Assembly: GCA_016550425.1 (NCBI GenBank)
Contig: JABXGS010000173.1
Coordinates: forward strand, 1-16,395
Reading direction: 5' to 3'
DNA: 16,395 nucleotides
Source of the DNA: an archaeon
GTDB lineage: Archaea; Asgardarchaeota; Hermodarchaeia; Hermodarchaeales; Hermodarchaeaceae
The notes under the pieces are model-generated. The model was not told the DNA's origin and did no database searches. It saw only the letters and a list, made by a program, of their open reading frames with translations. The stretch's first letter is position 1, and the number at the start of each line of letters is the position of its first letter. The position numbers and the translations under genes are program-made. Positions 5,601 to 11,507 of the stretch are shown here, in pieces.

Positions 5601-7907
5601 AATCAAAATTATGACAATGTTACACAGGGAATTGATTGTGAAATTTTAGATGGACAGGGCCTTGATATTGAGGTCTTTACTCTTGTGCAAAACAAGGTTC
5701 AGAAAATCTCTGTTGATAGAATTAGTAGACATGCCGCTCCTGAATTTTTCTATCGCATTACATACTCCAACGGGCGAAATATTGTTGTCACACCAGAGCA
5801 TCCCCTGTTCATTTTTGAGAGAGGAAAAATTGTAACTAAGCCTACATCCGAAGTTCAAATCAATGATTTTGTACCTGCCCCGAGAAGAATGCCTTGTGGA
5901 CATAATCCAGGGGCACTTCTAACTTCTGATATACCATCCCATTACAATGCAAAACCAATTGATTTTCCAGAACGAGTGAACACAAACCTTGCTCGAATTC
6001 TTGGATATTTTGTATCAGAAGGTTATTCATACAACGGGACCTCTGCAGAACTAGGATTCGGGAATACCAATGGTGATATTATTAATGATTTACTTGGTTT
6101 GATGAGAGATCAATTTGGTCTTGAAGCCATCGACTATGTCAAAGAAAATCGTACTCTGAGATATGTTTCTGCAAAATTAAGAGACTTCTTTCAAACTAAT
6201 TTCCCAGAACTCATGAAACTAGCTAAGAAAAAACGTGCTCCTCCACATGTCTTTGTGTCAGGTGAAGAAGTAGTAAGGCAATTTCTCCAAGCAGCTTTTC
6301 TTGGAGACGGAAGTTTAGAATCTGAAGGGCTTTGTTATCGAACCTCATCAAAAGACCTTGCATTTGATTACCAAGATTTGCTACTCTGTCTTCAACTTCA
6401 AAGTCGAATTATCTTTGATTCATTCAATGACTCCTACAAAGTCTATATTCGCGGAACGAGTCTTCCTTTATTCTTCGACACTATCATCGAAGAATGGGAT
6501 CCACGAAGAAAGAGAATTAAGAGAATAATTGAACGCTCAAGAAAATCAAATCATAACCATGACGTGTTTCCACCAGAATATGGTGTTCAGGTAAAGGAAC
6601 TACTTCAACGAGTTGGAGTGACTTACAAAGGGACATTCTATCGTGCCATTAAAGAGAACCATGGCATTACTCGAACACTTCTTCTCAAGCATATTGAGGA
6701 AATTAAGACAGCTCTTCAAAAGGCAAGGCTGATGGCAAATACTCCAATCCATTCAATCCGTGATGCGAGAGGTATTCTACGGTGGTCTCAAGAAACAGCT
6801 GCAAAGAAAATTACCCGCTCCCGCTCTTTTATCGACTATATTGAACGAGGTGGCTATTCAGACAAACTTCGTCAGAGTACGCTGGATATTGTCATGAATG
6901 AAATACATTCCGAGTTGAACGCAATCGAAATCAGCTTAGAAGAGTTGATTTCTACCCTTTCTAGTGATTTGCGGTGTCTAAGGATAAAGGGTATTGATAA
7001 AATTCCGAATTCTGATGAATGGGCTTGTCCTTATGTGTACGACTTAACTATCGAACCCAATCACCGTTTAATTAGCCATGGTTTATTACTTCATAATACG
7101 GTCTCCATTGCTAAGGCGGGGATAGTTGCAACTCTTAATGCTCGAACAGCGATCTTGGCTGCTGCCAATCCTAACTTAGGACGTTACGTTGCTGAGCGGT
7201 CCTTTGCGGAAAATGTGAATCTTCCCGTCACACTCCTCTCGCGATTCGACTTAATCTTTACACTCACCGATTTACCTGAAGCTGAACGTGATGAGCGGAC
7301 AGCAGAGCATATCATCTCTCTTCACAAAAAAGGCGGGCATACCAAGGATCCCCCAATACAAGCGGATTTACTGAGAAAATACATCGCCTATGCACGTCGA
7401 AGCATCTCCCCAGTGCTTACCGATGAGGCACTGAACGTTCTCAAAGATTTCTACCTAGGTATGCGAAAATCCGGAGAACGTGAGAACGCACCAGTACCGA
7501 TAACTGCACGTCAACTCGAATCTCTCATCCGACTCACCGAAGCCCATGCAAAAATGGCTCTCCGTGAAAAAGTTCTAGCAGAGGATGCACAAGCATCCGT
7601 TCGATTAGTCCAAGTCTCATTACAACAAGTCGGATTCGATAGCGAAACAGGTCAATACGACATCGATAATATCATGATAGGACGCGCCAAGTCGCAACGA
7701 GACAAACTCCAAGCAATTCTAACCATGATTCGAGAACTCGAAAAAGAAACCCCTGGGGGCGTCCCAATAGAGAAACTGGAAGAACGCGCAGAGTTGGACG
7801 GCATTTCCGCCACCTTCGTTCGCCAGGCTGTTATTCAACTCCGGGACAAAGACGGCTTAATCTTCGAACCACGCCCCGGGCGCTTAAAGTACATAAAAGG
7901 CGCATAA
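2679..7907 (+). CDS. mcm: Replicative DNA helicase MCM containing two inteins
   Basis: MCM is the hexameric 3'-5' helicase that unwinds DNA at archaeal replication forks. The precursor is 1742 residues; removing two inteins (529 and 525 residues) leaves 688, normal for the family. The N-terminal domain has a zinc site with C141, C144, C162 and C167. The AAA+ core has Walker A GDPGTAK-S, split by intein 1 between K341 and S871, and Walker B CIDEFDKM (926-933). After intein 2 the core continues as TVSIAKAGI, with sensor 1 Asn in AAANP (about 1497) and the arginine-finger segment LSRFD (about 1520-1524). A C-terminal winged-helix region ends in RLKYIKGA. The GTG start at 2679 has GGAG 10 nt upstream. 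No frameshift was seen in either the host or the intein parts. The helicase cannot be active until intein 1 leaves, because the P-loop Lys and Ser are separated by 529 residues. Confidence 0.97.
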   Translation: MTEEIDYITRYEEFLKSYKTEDGETPYNDAIARLSLEKDISISIDFNHLLMFDPELATATKENPQRAIDAASAAIRRILRVVDSDYSETIENLHARFKEVPDRVSVRFIRAEHIGQLIMVDALVTRVSDVKPLLVLGLFQCRQCQEVIEVQQGNQFIAPSLCTNDACRSKGPFDLIPERSKFVDWQKIRLQEKPEELPPGALPRALDCILQDDLVDIARPGDPCRVVGILRSTQDTTARTRRKAPTFSVFLATNYVAVSEREADRVEIEPKEEEKIRELAQDPLVHRKIVNSIAPSIYGLTDIKEAVCLLLFGGVSKVLADGVKIRGDSNILLVGDPGTAKSVHGSERIYVGIQENDGIQWATESIGSFVDKLMKDLPDEIIENNNTGVLPLPDSKSIFTQAMDPCSLKIQKSRIYEVSRHPTSKLVKISTRSGRTVLATPDHSFTTISGGQLKVLEANNLQIGVYLPVARKTRIESATNVIDLASAFPEDELVSTNLLSSQIEQIKLGEISARQAATISKITPNTMGSIIHGTISLPEGSWLRGKYDTSWFPEAIKLDNSTGRVIGFYLAEGNVEGTSIRFSNLDKLIINSIAQDLKSTFGKASIFNQGVLLCQSSLAKWFKEKFGSGAEEKEIPNQLLSTPYTFRCALLSGYFSGDGTIDSNGTAISATTVSKNLAYQVSDLLATLDIFTTIKERMVTKGPYKGRIYYQIRIQSEDIIQFSKHVKLVSESKQRALEDLVDVLQMRSRYQSRDIIPNFGQLLNDAYKELGIRSQRGTWARAFLAELRGKTQRQRVGRKYLQKLITQLSSFKSSQTHSPTLSWLHTLAHSEIFWDPITHIEEINQPTTVYDIATTDGHFVLAHGNLIVHNSQLLKYVAQLAPRGLYTSGKGSTAAGLTAAVLRDPDTEGFALEAGALVLADRGTACIDEFDKMRPQDRTAIHEAMEQHSYHPSTEFLLSNGSRIEIGQFVDDLFNQNYDNVTQGIDCEILDGQGLDIEVFTLVQNKVQKISVDRISRHAAPEFFYRITYSNGRNIVVTPEHPLFIFERGKIVTKPTSEVQINDFVPAPRRMPCGHNPGALLTSDIPSHYNAKPIDFPERVNTNLARILGYFVSEGYSYNGTSAELGFGNTNGDIINDLLGLMRDQFGLEAIDYVKENRTLRYVSAKLRDFFQTNFPELMKLAKKKRAPPHVFVSGEEVVRQFLQAAFLGDGSLESEGLCYRTSSKDLAFDYQDLLLCLQLQSRIIFDSFNDSYKVYIRGTSLPLFFDTIIEEWDPRRKRIKRIIERSRKSNHNHDVFPPEYGVQVKELLQRVGVTYKGTFYRAIKENHGITRTLLLKHIEEIKTALQKARLMANTPIHSIRDARGILRWSQETAAKKITRSRSFIDYIERGGYSDKLRQSTLDIVMNEIHSELNAIEISLEELISTLSSDLRCLRIKGIDKIPNSDEWACPYVYDLTIEPNHRLISHGLLLHNTVSIAKAGIVATLNARTAILAAANPNLGRYVAERSFAENVNLPVTLLSRFDLIFTLTDLPEAERDERTAEHIISLHKKGGHTKDPPIQADLLRKYIAYARRSISPVLTDEALNVLKDFYLGMRKSGERENAPVPITARQLESLIRLTEAHAKMALREKVLAEDAQASVRLVQVSLQQVGFDSETGQYDIDNIMIGRAKSQRDKLQAILTMIRELEKETPGGVPIEKLEERAELDGISATFVRQAVIQLRDKDGLIFEPRPGRLKYIKGA
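3702..5288 (+). mobile_element. Intein 1 of MCM, in Walker A, with LAGLIDADG homing endonuclease
   Basis: This 529-residue protein-splicing element covers precursor residues 342-870. The junctions are GDPGTAK | SVHGS... and ...LIVHN | SQLLKY, so the nucleophiles are Ser1 and Ser+1 with the canonical penultimate His and terminal Asn. Block B is TPDH (440-443). Block F/G reads VYDIATTDGHF followed by LIVHN. Two LAGLIDADG-type helices, IGFYLAEG (566-573) and LLSGYFSGDG (650-659), carry the acidic residues E572 and D658 expected of an active DOD endonuclease. Extra regions before the first motif (about 510-532) and after the second (IPNFGQLLNDAYKELGI) resemble DNA-binding additions of archaeal inteins. 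The reading frame is open throughout and all splicing and endonuclease motifs look intact, so it is probably still a mobile element. It starts and ends with the same AGC codon as the host Ser. Confidence 0.93.
5523..7097 (+). mobile_element. Intein 2 of MCM, just after Walker B, with LAGLIDADG homing endonuclease
   Basis: This 525-residue intein spans precursor residues 949-1473. The host reads HEAMEQH | TVSIAKAGI. The element begins SYHPSTEFLLSNG and ends GLLLHN, giving Ser1, a His-Asn end and Thr+1. The N-terminal boundary assumes His948 stands for the second Gln of the usual MEQQTVSIAKAG; an alternative cut one residue earlier is unlikely because His cannot be the nucleophile. Block B is TPEHP (1038-1042) and block F is VYDLTIEPNHRLISHG. 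The LAGLIDADG helices are LGYFVSEG (1108-1115) and LQAAFLGDG (1203-1211), with E1114 and D1210 in the metal-binding positions. A helix-turn-helix-like segment at about 1360-1392 (RWSQETAAKKITRSRSFIDY) looks like an Xre-type DNA-binding unit. Intein 2 is clearly different in sequence from intein 1, so it is not a recent duplication. Confidence 0.92.
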
Positions 7908-7944
7908 TCAAAGGTGGGAACAAGCCATAAAACGGATAGCCAAT

Positions 7945-10155
7945 TTGCCCCTTCAAGCTTCGATTAAAAAATACTTTAAAGATAAGGGTATCTCAACACT
8001 TTACCCTCCTCAGCAAGAAGCAATCAAAACAGGAATACTTGACGGAAAAAATATCGTATTAGCAATCCCCACAGCCTCTGGAAAAACACTCATCGCTGAA
8101 TTATGTATGCTTAAAGCAATTGTTGAGCAGGGTGGCAAGGCCTTGTATCTTTGTCCCCTTCGTGCTTTAGCTTCCGAAAAATATGACGAGTTTCGCACAT
8201 ATTCTGAATTAGGCGTGAATGTGGGAATCACAACTGGAGATTACGATACTGTTGAAGAAAAGTACGGTGCTTATGATCTTCTCGTCTGTACCAATGAACG
8301 TGCTGATTCCTTATTGCGTCATCGGGCAAAATGGATGGCAGACATTGCCATTGTTGTAGCTGATGAAGTACATTTAATCAATGATCCAGGACGTGGTCCC
8401 ACACTCGAAGTAGTTCTCGCTAGATTAAGACAACTTGCACCCAATGCTCAGATTCTAGCTTTAAGTGCAACTGTAGATAATGCTAATGAGATTGCTGAAT
8501 GGCTCAATGGACAAGCAGTTGTTAGTGATTGGCGACCGGTAACACTCCGCGAGGGGGTTTATCATGAGGGGCGCGTTTTCTTCGCAGAAGGGGAAGAGGC
8601 GCACTACACTCCTGTAACTTCATTTCCTATTGGTGATATTACACGCCAGGTTCTTAAGAAGAAAGGGCAATTACTTGCTTTTCTGAATACGCGTAGATCA
8701 GCAGTGAGAACCGCACAAAAACTTAGCTCGATAACCGCACCAAGATTAAAACAGACCGAACAGAAAAAATTGAGTGACTTGTCTGAAAAACTACTCCATA
8801 TAGGTGAAGTCACACAGGTCACAGAAACACTTACTCGTCTTATTCGCTCAGGTGTTGCATTTCATCATGCAGGGCTTCGGTACTCTGAACGCAAATTCAT
8901 TGAAGAGGCATTCCGAAATAATCTGATTAAAGTCGTTTGTGCCACTCCGACCCTTGCGGCGGGCGTCAATTTGCCTGCCAGAGTCGTAGTGATACAGGAA
9001 TACCGCCGATTTGATAGAATTGAGGGCTACCAACCAATTCCTGTTTTAGAATATAAACAGATGGCAGGACGTGCCGGAAGACCGAAATATGATACCACCG
9101 GAACCGCAATTCTCATCTCTCGAAATGAAGGCGAACGTGATTTTCTTCTGGATTACTACACACTTGGAACACCTGAAAGCATAATTTCTAAACTTGCCAG
9201 CGAATCCGCACTCCGGAGTCATGTGCTTTCAACAATAGCAATGAATTATGCATCAGACAAAGATGGCATAATGGATTTTATTAGACAAACATTCTTCGGG
9301 CATCAACGAGACCCCGATGAAGTTGAATACATGATAGATCTCATTGTCAACTTCCTCAAAGATGAAACCCTCCTTGAACAAAAAGGAAAGCGCTTATCTG
9401 CAACACCTTTTGGACGGCGTGTGTCTCAGTTGTATATCGATCCAAAATCTGCTGTAATCATACGTGATGGACTTGCCAAAGCAGTAAAACAATATGAGAA
9501 CACCACAGATGTGTCTTTTCTACATCTAATTTGTCATACACCCGATATGGCAAATCTCTATCTGCGACGTGGAGAAGATGAACGTTTTCATGATTATGTA
9601 ATCGAGCATATTGATGAATTTCTAACACCAATACCTGATCCGCGGTATCATAGAGAACAGTACGAGTTCTTTCTGGCTGAGCTAAAAACTGCCCTGTTAG
9701 TCAAAGCTTGGATTGAAGAGCTTCCCGAAGATCAAATTATCAGCCAATTCAAGATCGGATCAGGAGACCTCCTCCGATTAGTAGACACACAAAAATGGCT
9801 CCTTTATGCCTGTCACGAGCTTGCACCGATATTTGGCTATCAAACAGCCGTTTCCGATCTCGAAGAGTTAGAGTTACGAACAAGATACGGAGTAAGGCGC
9901 GAACTCACCGATTTAGTCGAACTGCAAGGTATTGGTCGAGTTCGAGCAAGGTTTCTCTTCAGAGCTGGATTTATTTCAAAGAATCGAATTCGCGATGCTC
10001 CATTAAATCAATTAGCAGCTGTACCAGCCATTGGTTCCCAAATAGCACTTTCAATTAAACAGCAATGTGGTGGGGTAGTCAATCCAGAAGAAGAACAAGC
10101 GTTAAAGGACACGCGACGACAAACCTCTCGTCAGACGCAATTAACTCTGGATTAA
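7945..10155 (+). CDS. hel308: ATP-dependent DNA helicase Hel308 (Ski2-like superfamily 2)
   Basis: Hel308 is a 3'-5' DNA helicase acting on forked and blocked replication intermediates, related to human HELQ. The 736 residues carry the SF2 motifs in order: Q-motif YPPQQEAI (20-27), Walker A AIPTASGKT (40-48), motif II DEVH (140-143), motif III SAT (174-176), motif IV LAFLNTRRSA, motif V ATPTLAAGVNLPAR and motif VI QMAGRAGRP. The C-terminal ratchet region is followed by helix-hairpin-helix sequences (LVELQGIGRVRARFLFRAG and LAAVPAIGSQIA), as expected of Hel308 domains IV-V. Length is slightly above the usual 700-720. The start is TTG 7945, 37 nt after mcm. It lacks a strong SD (only GGAT at 7934-7937), so this start is less certain than the others, but the N-terminus agrees with family architecture. 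Its place directly downstream of mcm suggests co-transcription with the replication genes. Confidence 0.95.
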   Translation: MPLQASIKKYFKDKGISTLYPPQQEAIKTGILDGKNIVLAIPTASGKTLIAELCMLKAIVEQGGKALYLCPLRALASEKYDEFRTYSELGVNVGITTGDYDTVEEKYGAYDLLVCTNERADSLLRHRAKWMADIAIVVADEVHLINDPGRGPTLEVVLARLRQLAPNAQILALSATVDNANEIAEWLNGQAVVSDWRPVTLREGVYHEGRVFFAEGEEAHYTPVTSFPIGDITRQVLKKKGQLLAFLNTRRSAVRTAQKLSSITAPRLKQTEQKKLSDLSEKLLHIGEVTQVTETLTRLIRSGVAFHHAGLRYSERKFIEEAFRNNLIKVVCATPTLAAGVNLPARVVVIQEYRRFDRIEGYQPIPVLEYKQMAGRAGRPKYDTTGTAILISRNEGERDFLLDYYTLGTPESIISKLASESALRSHVLSTIAMNYASDKDGIMDFIRQTFFGHQRDPDEVEYMIDLIVNFLKDETLLEQKGKRLSATPFGRRVSQLYIDPKSAVIIRDGLAKAVKQYENTTDVSFLHLICHTPDMANLYLRRGEDERFHDYVIEHIDEFLTPIPDPRYHREQYEFFLAELKTALLVKAWIEELPEDQIISQFKIGSGDLLRLVDTQKWLLYACHELAPIFGYQTAVSDLEELELRTRYGVRRELTDLVELQGIGRVRARFLFRAGFISKNRIRDAPLNQLAAVPAIGSQIALSIKQQCGGVVNPEEEQALKDTRRQTSRQTQLTLD

Positions 10156-10172
10156 ATTCTTCCAATTATACC

Positions 10173-10176
10173 GAGG
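10173..10176 (+). promoter_or_regulatory. Shine-Dalgarno GAGG for the deacetylase-family gene
   Basis: GAGG lies 8 nt before GTG 10185 and favours that start over an upstream in-frame ATG at 10065, which would sit inside hel308. Confidence 0.55.
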
Positions 10177-10184
10177 TTGTCAAT

Positions 10185-11249
10185 GTGCCGACTGGTTTAT
10201 TCTATCATTCCGCTTTTCTCAAACACGAAATGGGTTTTAGCCACCCCGAATGCCCAGAACGCTTGACCGCTGTCATGAAGTTTTTAGAAGAAAAAAGGGT
10301 CTTCACGGATTATGGAGTTGTTTTACAATCCCCCTCTGCAGTCAAACCCCATGAACTGGAACGGGTTCATCCCAAAGATTACATCGATCTCATTCAGAAT
10401 GCCTCAGAAAGAGAAGCACGATTAGATGCTGACACCAGAACTTCGAAGGGTTCCTACAATGCTGCCATTTTGGCGGCAGGAGCCGGTATCACGGCTTGGG
10501 AACAAATTCAAGCAAGAAAAATCGACAACGCGTTTGCTCTTGTCCGTCCTCCAGGCCATCATGCGAATGAACAATCTGCCAGGGGCTTTTGTTTATTCAA
10601 TAATATCTCCATTCTCGCCCGCCACATCACAGCCACAGTTCCTGATAGTCGCGTTTTAATTCTTGATATTGATGCCCACCATGGAAATGGTACCCAAGAA
10701 ATCCATTTTACAGAATCTGATATCCTCTATCTTGGCTTTCATCAAGACGGGCGGACTCTTTATCCAGGTTATTCAGGATATCCAGATGAACTAGGAGAAG
10801 GGGCTGGAAAGGGATTCAATATCAATCTCCCACTCCCACCAGGAACTACAGACCTGTCCTTTCTCAAAGGTCTCACTACACTATTTCCTCCACTCGTCGA
10901 GCAATTTCAGCCAACAGCCATCCTTGTTTCTGCTGGGTATGACGCTCATTTCCGTGATTACCTCACCAATCTCCAATTCAGTGCAGAAGCTTACTACGAG
11001 GCTACAAAAGTAATCATGGAGGCTGCCCAGAAACATTGTCAAAATCAAGTAATCATGTTCTTAGAAGGAGGTTATGATTTACAAGCCTTGGCTGAATCGA
11101 TATACAATACTCTCATTGCTATGAGTAATCAGGGTGACCCTATCCAAGAAAAACCTCCAGACGAAGACCCACGCATAAACAAATATCTGGAAACACTTCT
11201 ACAGGAAATCAAAACGCTTCTCAAACCATGGTGGGCCTTCAATCAGTAG
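10185..11249 (+). CDS. Histone deacetylase / acetylpolyamine amidohydrolase family zinc hydrolase
   Basis: This zinc-dependent deacetylase fold protein (354 residues from GTG 10185) removes acetyl groups from lysine, polyamines or similar amides. Seen in the sequence are the N-terminal HPECPERL motif (20-27), RPPGHHA with the two active-site His (125-126), DIDAHHGNGT with zinc ligands D163 and H165, SAGYD with zinc ligand D253, and EGGYD with the catalytic Tyr (297). All residues needed for catalysis are therefore present. The pattern is nearer to class II HDACs and bacterial/archaeal acetoin-utilisation-type or acetylpolyamine enzymes than to class I. The substrate cannot be told from sequence. 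The GTG start is chosen for its GAGG SD. It lies 29 nt after hel308, so it may be in the same transcript. The end converges on the tRNA gene. Confidence 0.9.
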   Translation: MPTGLFYHSAFLKHEMGFSHPECPERLTAVMKFLEEKRVFTDYGVVLQSPSAVKPHELERVHPKDYIDLIQNASEREARLDADTRTSKGSYNAAILAAGAGITAWEQIQARKIDNAFALVRPPGHHANEQSARGFCLFNNISILARHITATVPDSRVLILDIDAHHGNGTQEIHFTESDILYLGFHQDGRTLYPGYSGYPDELGEGAGKGFNINLPLPPGTTDLSFLKGLTTLFPPLVEQFQPTAILVSAGYDAHFRDYLTNLQFSAEAYYEATKVIMEAAQKHCQNQVIMFLEGGYDLQALAESIYNTLIAMSNQGDPIQEKPPDEDPRINKYLETLLQEIKTLLKPWWAFNQ

Positions 11250-11255
11250 AAACCT

Positions 11256-11259
11256 AAAA
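11256..11259 (-). terminator. Possible oligo-T terminator of the tRNA gene
   Basis: On the minus strand a TTTT run follows the tRNA 3' end and CCA by about 5 nt. Archaeal RNA polymerase stops at T-rich tracts, but four T is weak. Confidence 0.25.
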
Positions 11260-11301
11260 GGAAGTGGTGGGCCGGCCGCGATTTGAACGCGGGATCACCT
11301 G

Positions 11302-11330
11302 AAAGAGGGTTACTAAATAACTAGTAACCA
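11302..11330 (-). other. tRNA-Pro intron 2 (29 nt, between positions 39 and 40)
   Basis: The intron folds as an 8-bp helix, GGTTACTA with TAGTAACC, closed by the loop GTTATT. Around it a strict bulge-helix-bulge can be drawn. Outer pairs are CCT (positions 31-33) with AGG (41-43), the central helix is GGGG (34-37) with CTCT, and the 3-nt bulges are CGT and TTC. Cleavage between the second and third bulge bases releases exactly 29 nt and leaves a perfect anticodon stem. The site is two bases 3' of the canonical 37/38 position. Confidence 0.8.
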
Positions 11331-11353
11331 CGCCCCAGGCAGGCATCATACCA

Positions 11354-11381
11354 TTCTAGCCAAAGGCAGCTGCCGGTCGGG
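11354..11381 (-). other. tRNA-Pro intron 1 (about 28 nt, in the D-loop)
   Basis: The D-arm is interrupted by a segment containing a GGC-AGCT-GCC hairpin and a CCGA/TTGG helix. CTAG before and after the insert can pair as a central 4-bp helix with bulges ATC and AAT. Cutting after the second bulge base gives 28 nt and a 9-nt D-loop AGATTGGTA. A CTAGA direct repeat at both ends makes the exact borders uncertain by several bases, and the outer helix of the bulge-helix-bulge is weak. The total length fits: 131 nt minus 28 minus 29 gives a 74-nt tRNA. Confidence 0.6.
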
Positions 11382-11427
11382 ATCTAGACCACCGGCCCAT
11401 AGACTTGCTGTTAGAATTCACAAGTCC

Positions 11428-11433
11428 TTTTAA
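11428..11433 (-). promoter_or_regulatory. TATA-like element of the tRNA-Pro gene
   Basis: TTAAAA on the minus strand lies 30-35 nt upstream of the first tRNA base, with a purine-rich AAAGACA before it. This is the right distance for an archaeal tRNA promoter and suggests the tRNA has its own transcription start in addition to any read-through from the epimerase gene. A perfect inverted repeat GACTTG/CAAGTC (11402-11407 and 11421-11426) lies between box and gene; its meaning is unknown. Confidence 0.45.
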
Positions 11434-11480
11434 TGTCTTTTCCAGGAAGATGTATTCCTACAACCCTTGTGCTTGATTTT

Positions 11481-11495
11481 ACATGCTGAGCATGT
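11481..11495 (-). other. Small hairpin 3' of the epimerase gene
   Basis: ACATGC-TCA-GCATGT on the minus strand can form a 6-bp stem with a 3-nt loop, 13-27 nt after the epimerase stop codon. No T-tract follows it, so termination is unproven. It may protect a processed 3' end between the epimerase and tRNA parts of a shared transcript. Confidence 0.3.
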
Positions 11496-11507
11496 TGGTT
11501 CCGGTTC

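Larger units (their letters stand above)
11268..11398 (-). tRNA. tRNA-Pro, anticodon GGG, with two introns
   Basis: Read on the minus strand, the gene has a perfect 7-bp acceptor stem (GGGCCGG at 11398-11392 with CCGGCCC at 11275-11269), discriminator A (11268) and a CCA just beyond it at 11265-11267. The T-arm is CCGCG-TTCAAAT-CGCGG. D-arm pieces GGTCTAGA and TGGTATGAT are those of archaeal tRNA-Pro but are separated by about 28 nt. The anticodon arm is CCTGC-CTGGGGC-G, with CAGG only 29 nt further on. Removing 28 nt (11354-11381) and 29 nt (11302-11330) gives a 74-nt cloverleaf with a 5-bp anticodon stem CCTGC/GCAGG, loop CTGGGGC and anticodon GGG, decoding CCC/CCU. Exons are 11382-11398, 11331-11353 and 11268-11301. 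Amino acid identity is strong; the first intron's exact ends are uncertain. Confidence 0.88.

Noticed and set aside
5646..5903. Minus-strand open frame within intein 2
   Set aside because: No SD, no recognisable domain, and it lies wholly inside a well-supported coding region; a chance open frame.
10117..10155. Hel308 C-terminal tail QTQLTLD as a PCNA-interaction (PIP) motif
   Set aside because: It lacks the two aromatic residues of a PIP box and ends too early; the likeness is too weak to claim.
10065..10184. In-frame ATG extension of the deacetylase-family gene by 40 residues
   Set aside because: It lies within the hel308 coding region in another frame, has low-complexity Ser/Arg sequence unlike the family, and GTG 10185 has GAGG at 8 nt.
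11399..11430. GACTTG/CAAGTC inverted repeat as a terminator or operator
   Set aside because: Six-bp arms with a 13-nt spacer and no T-tract; it could be chance, so it is only mentioned with the tRNA promoter.
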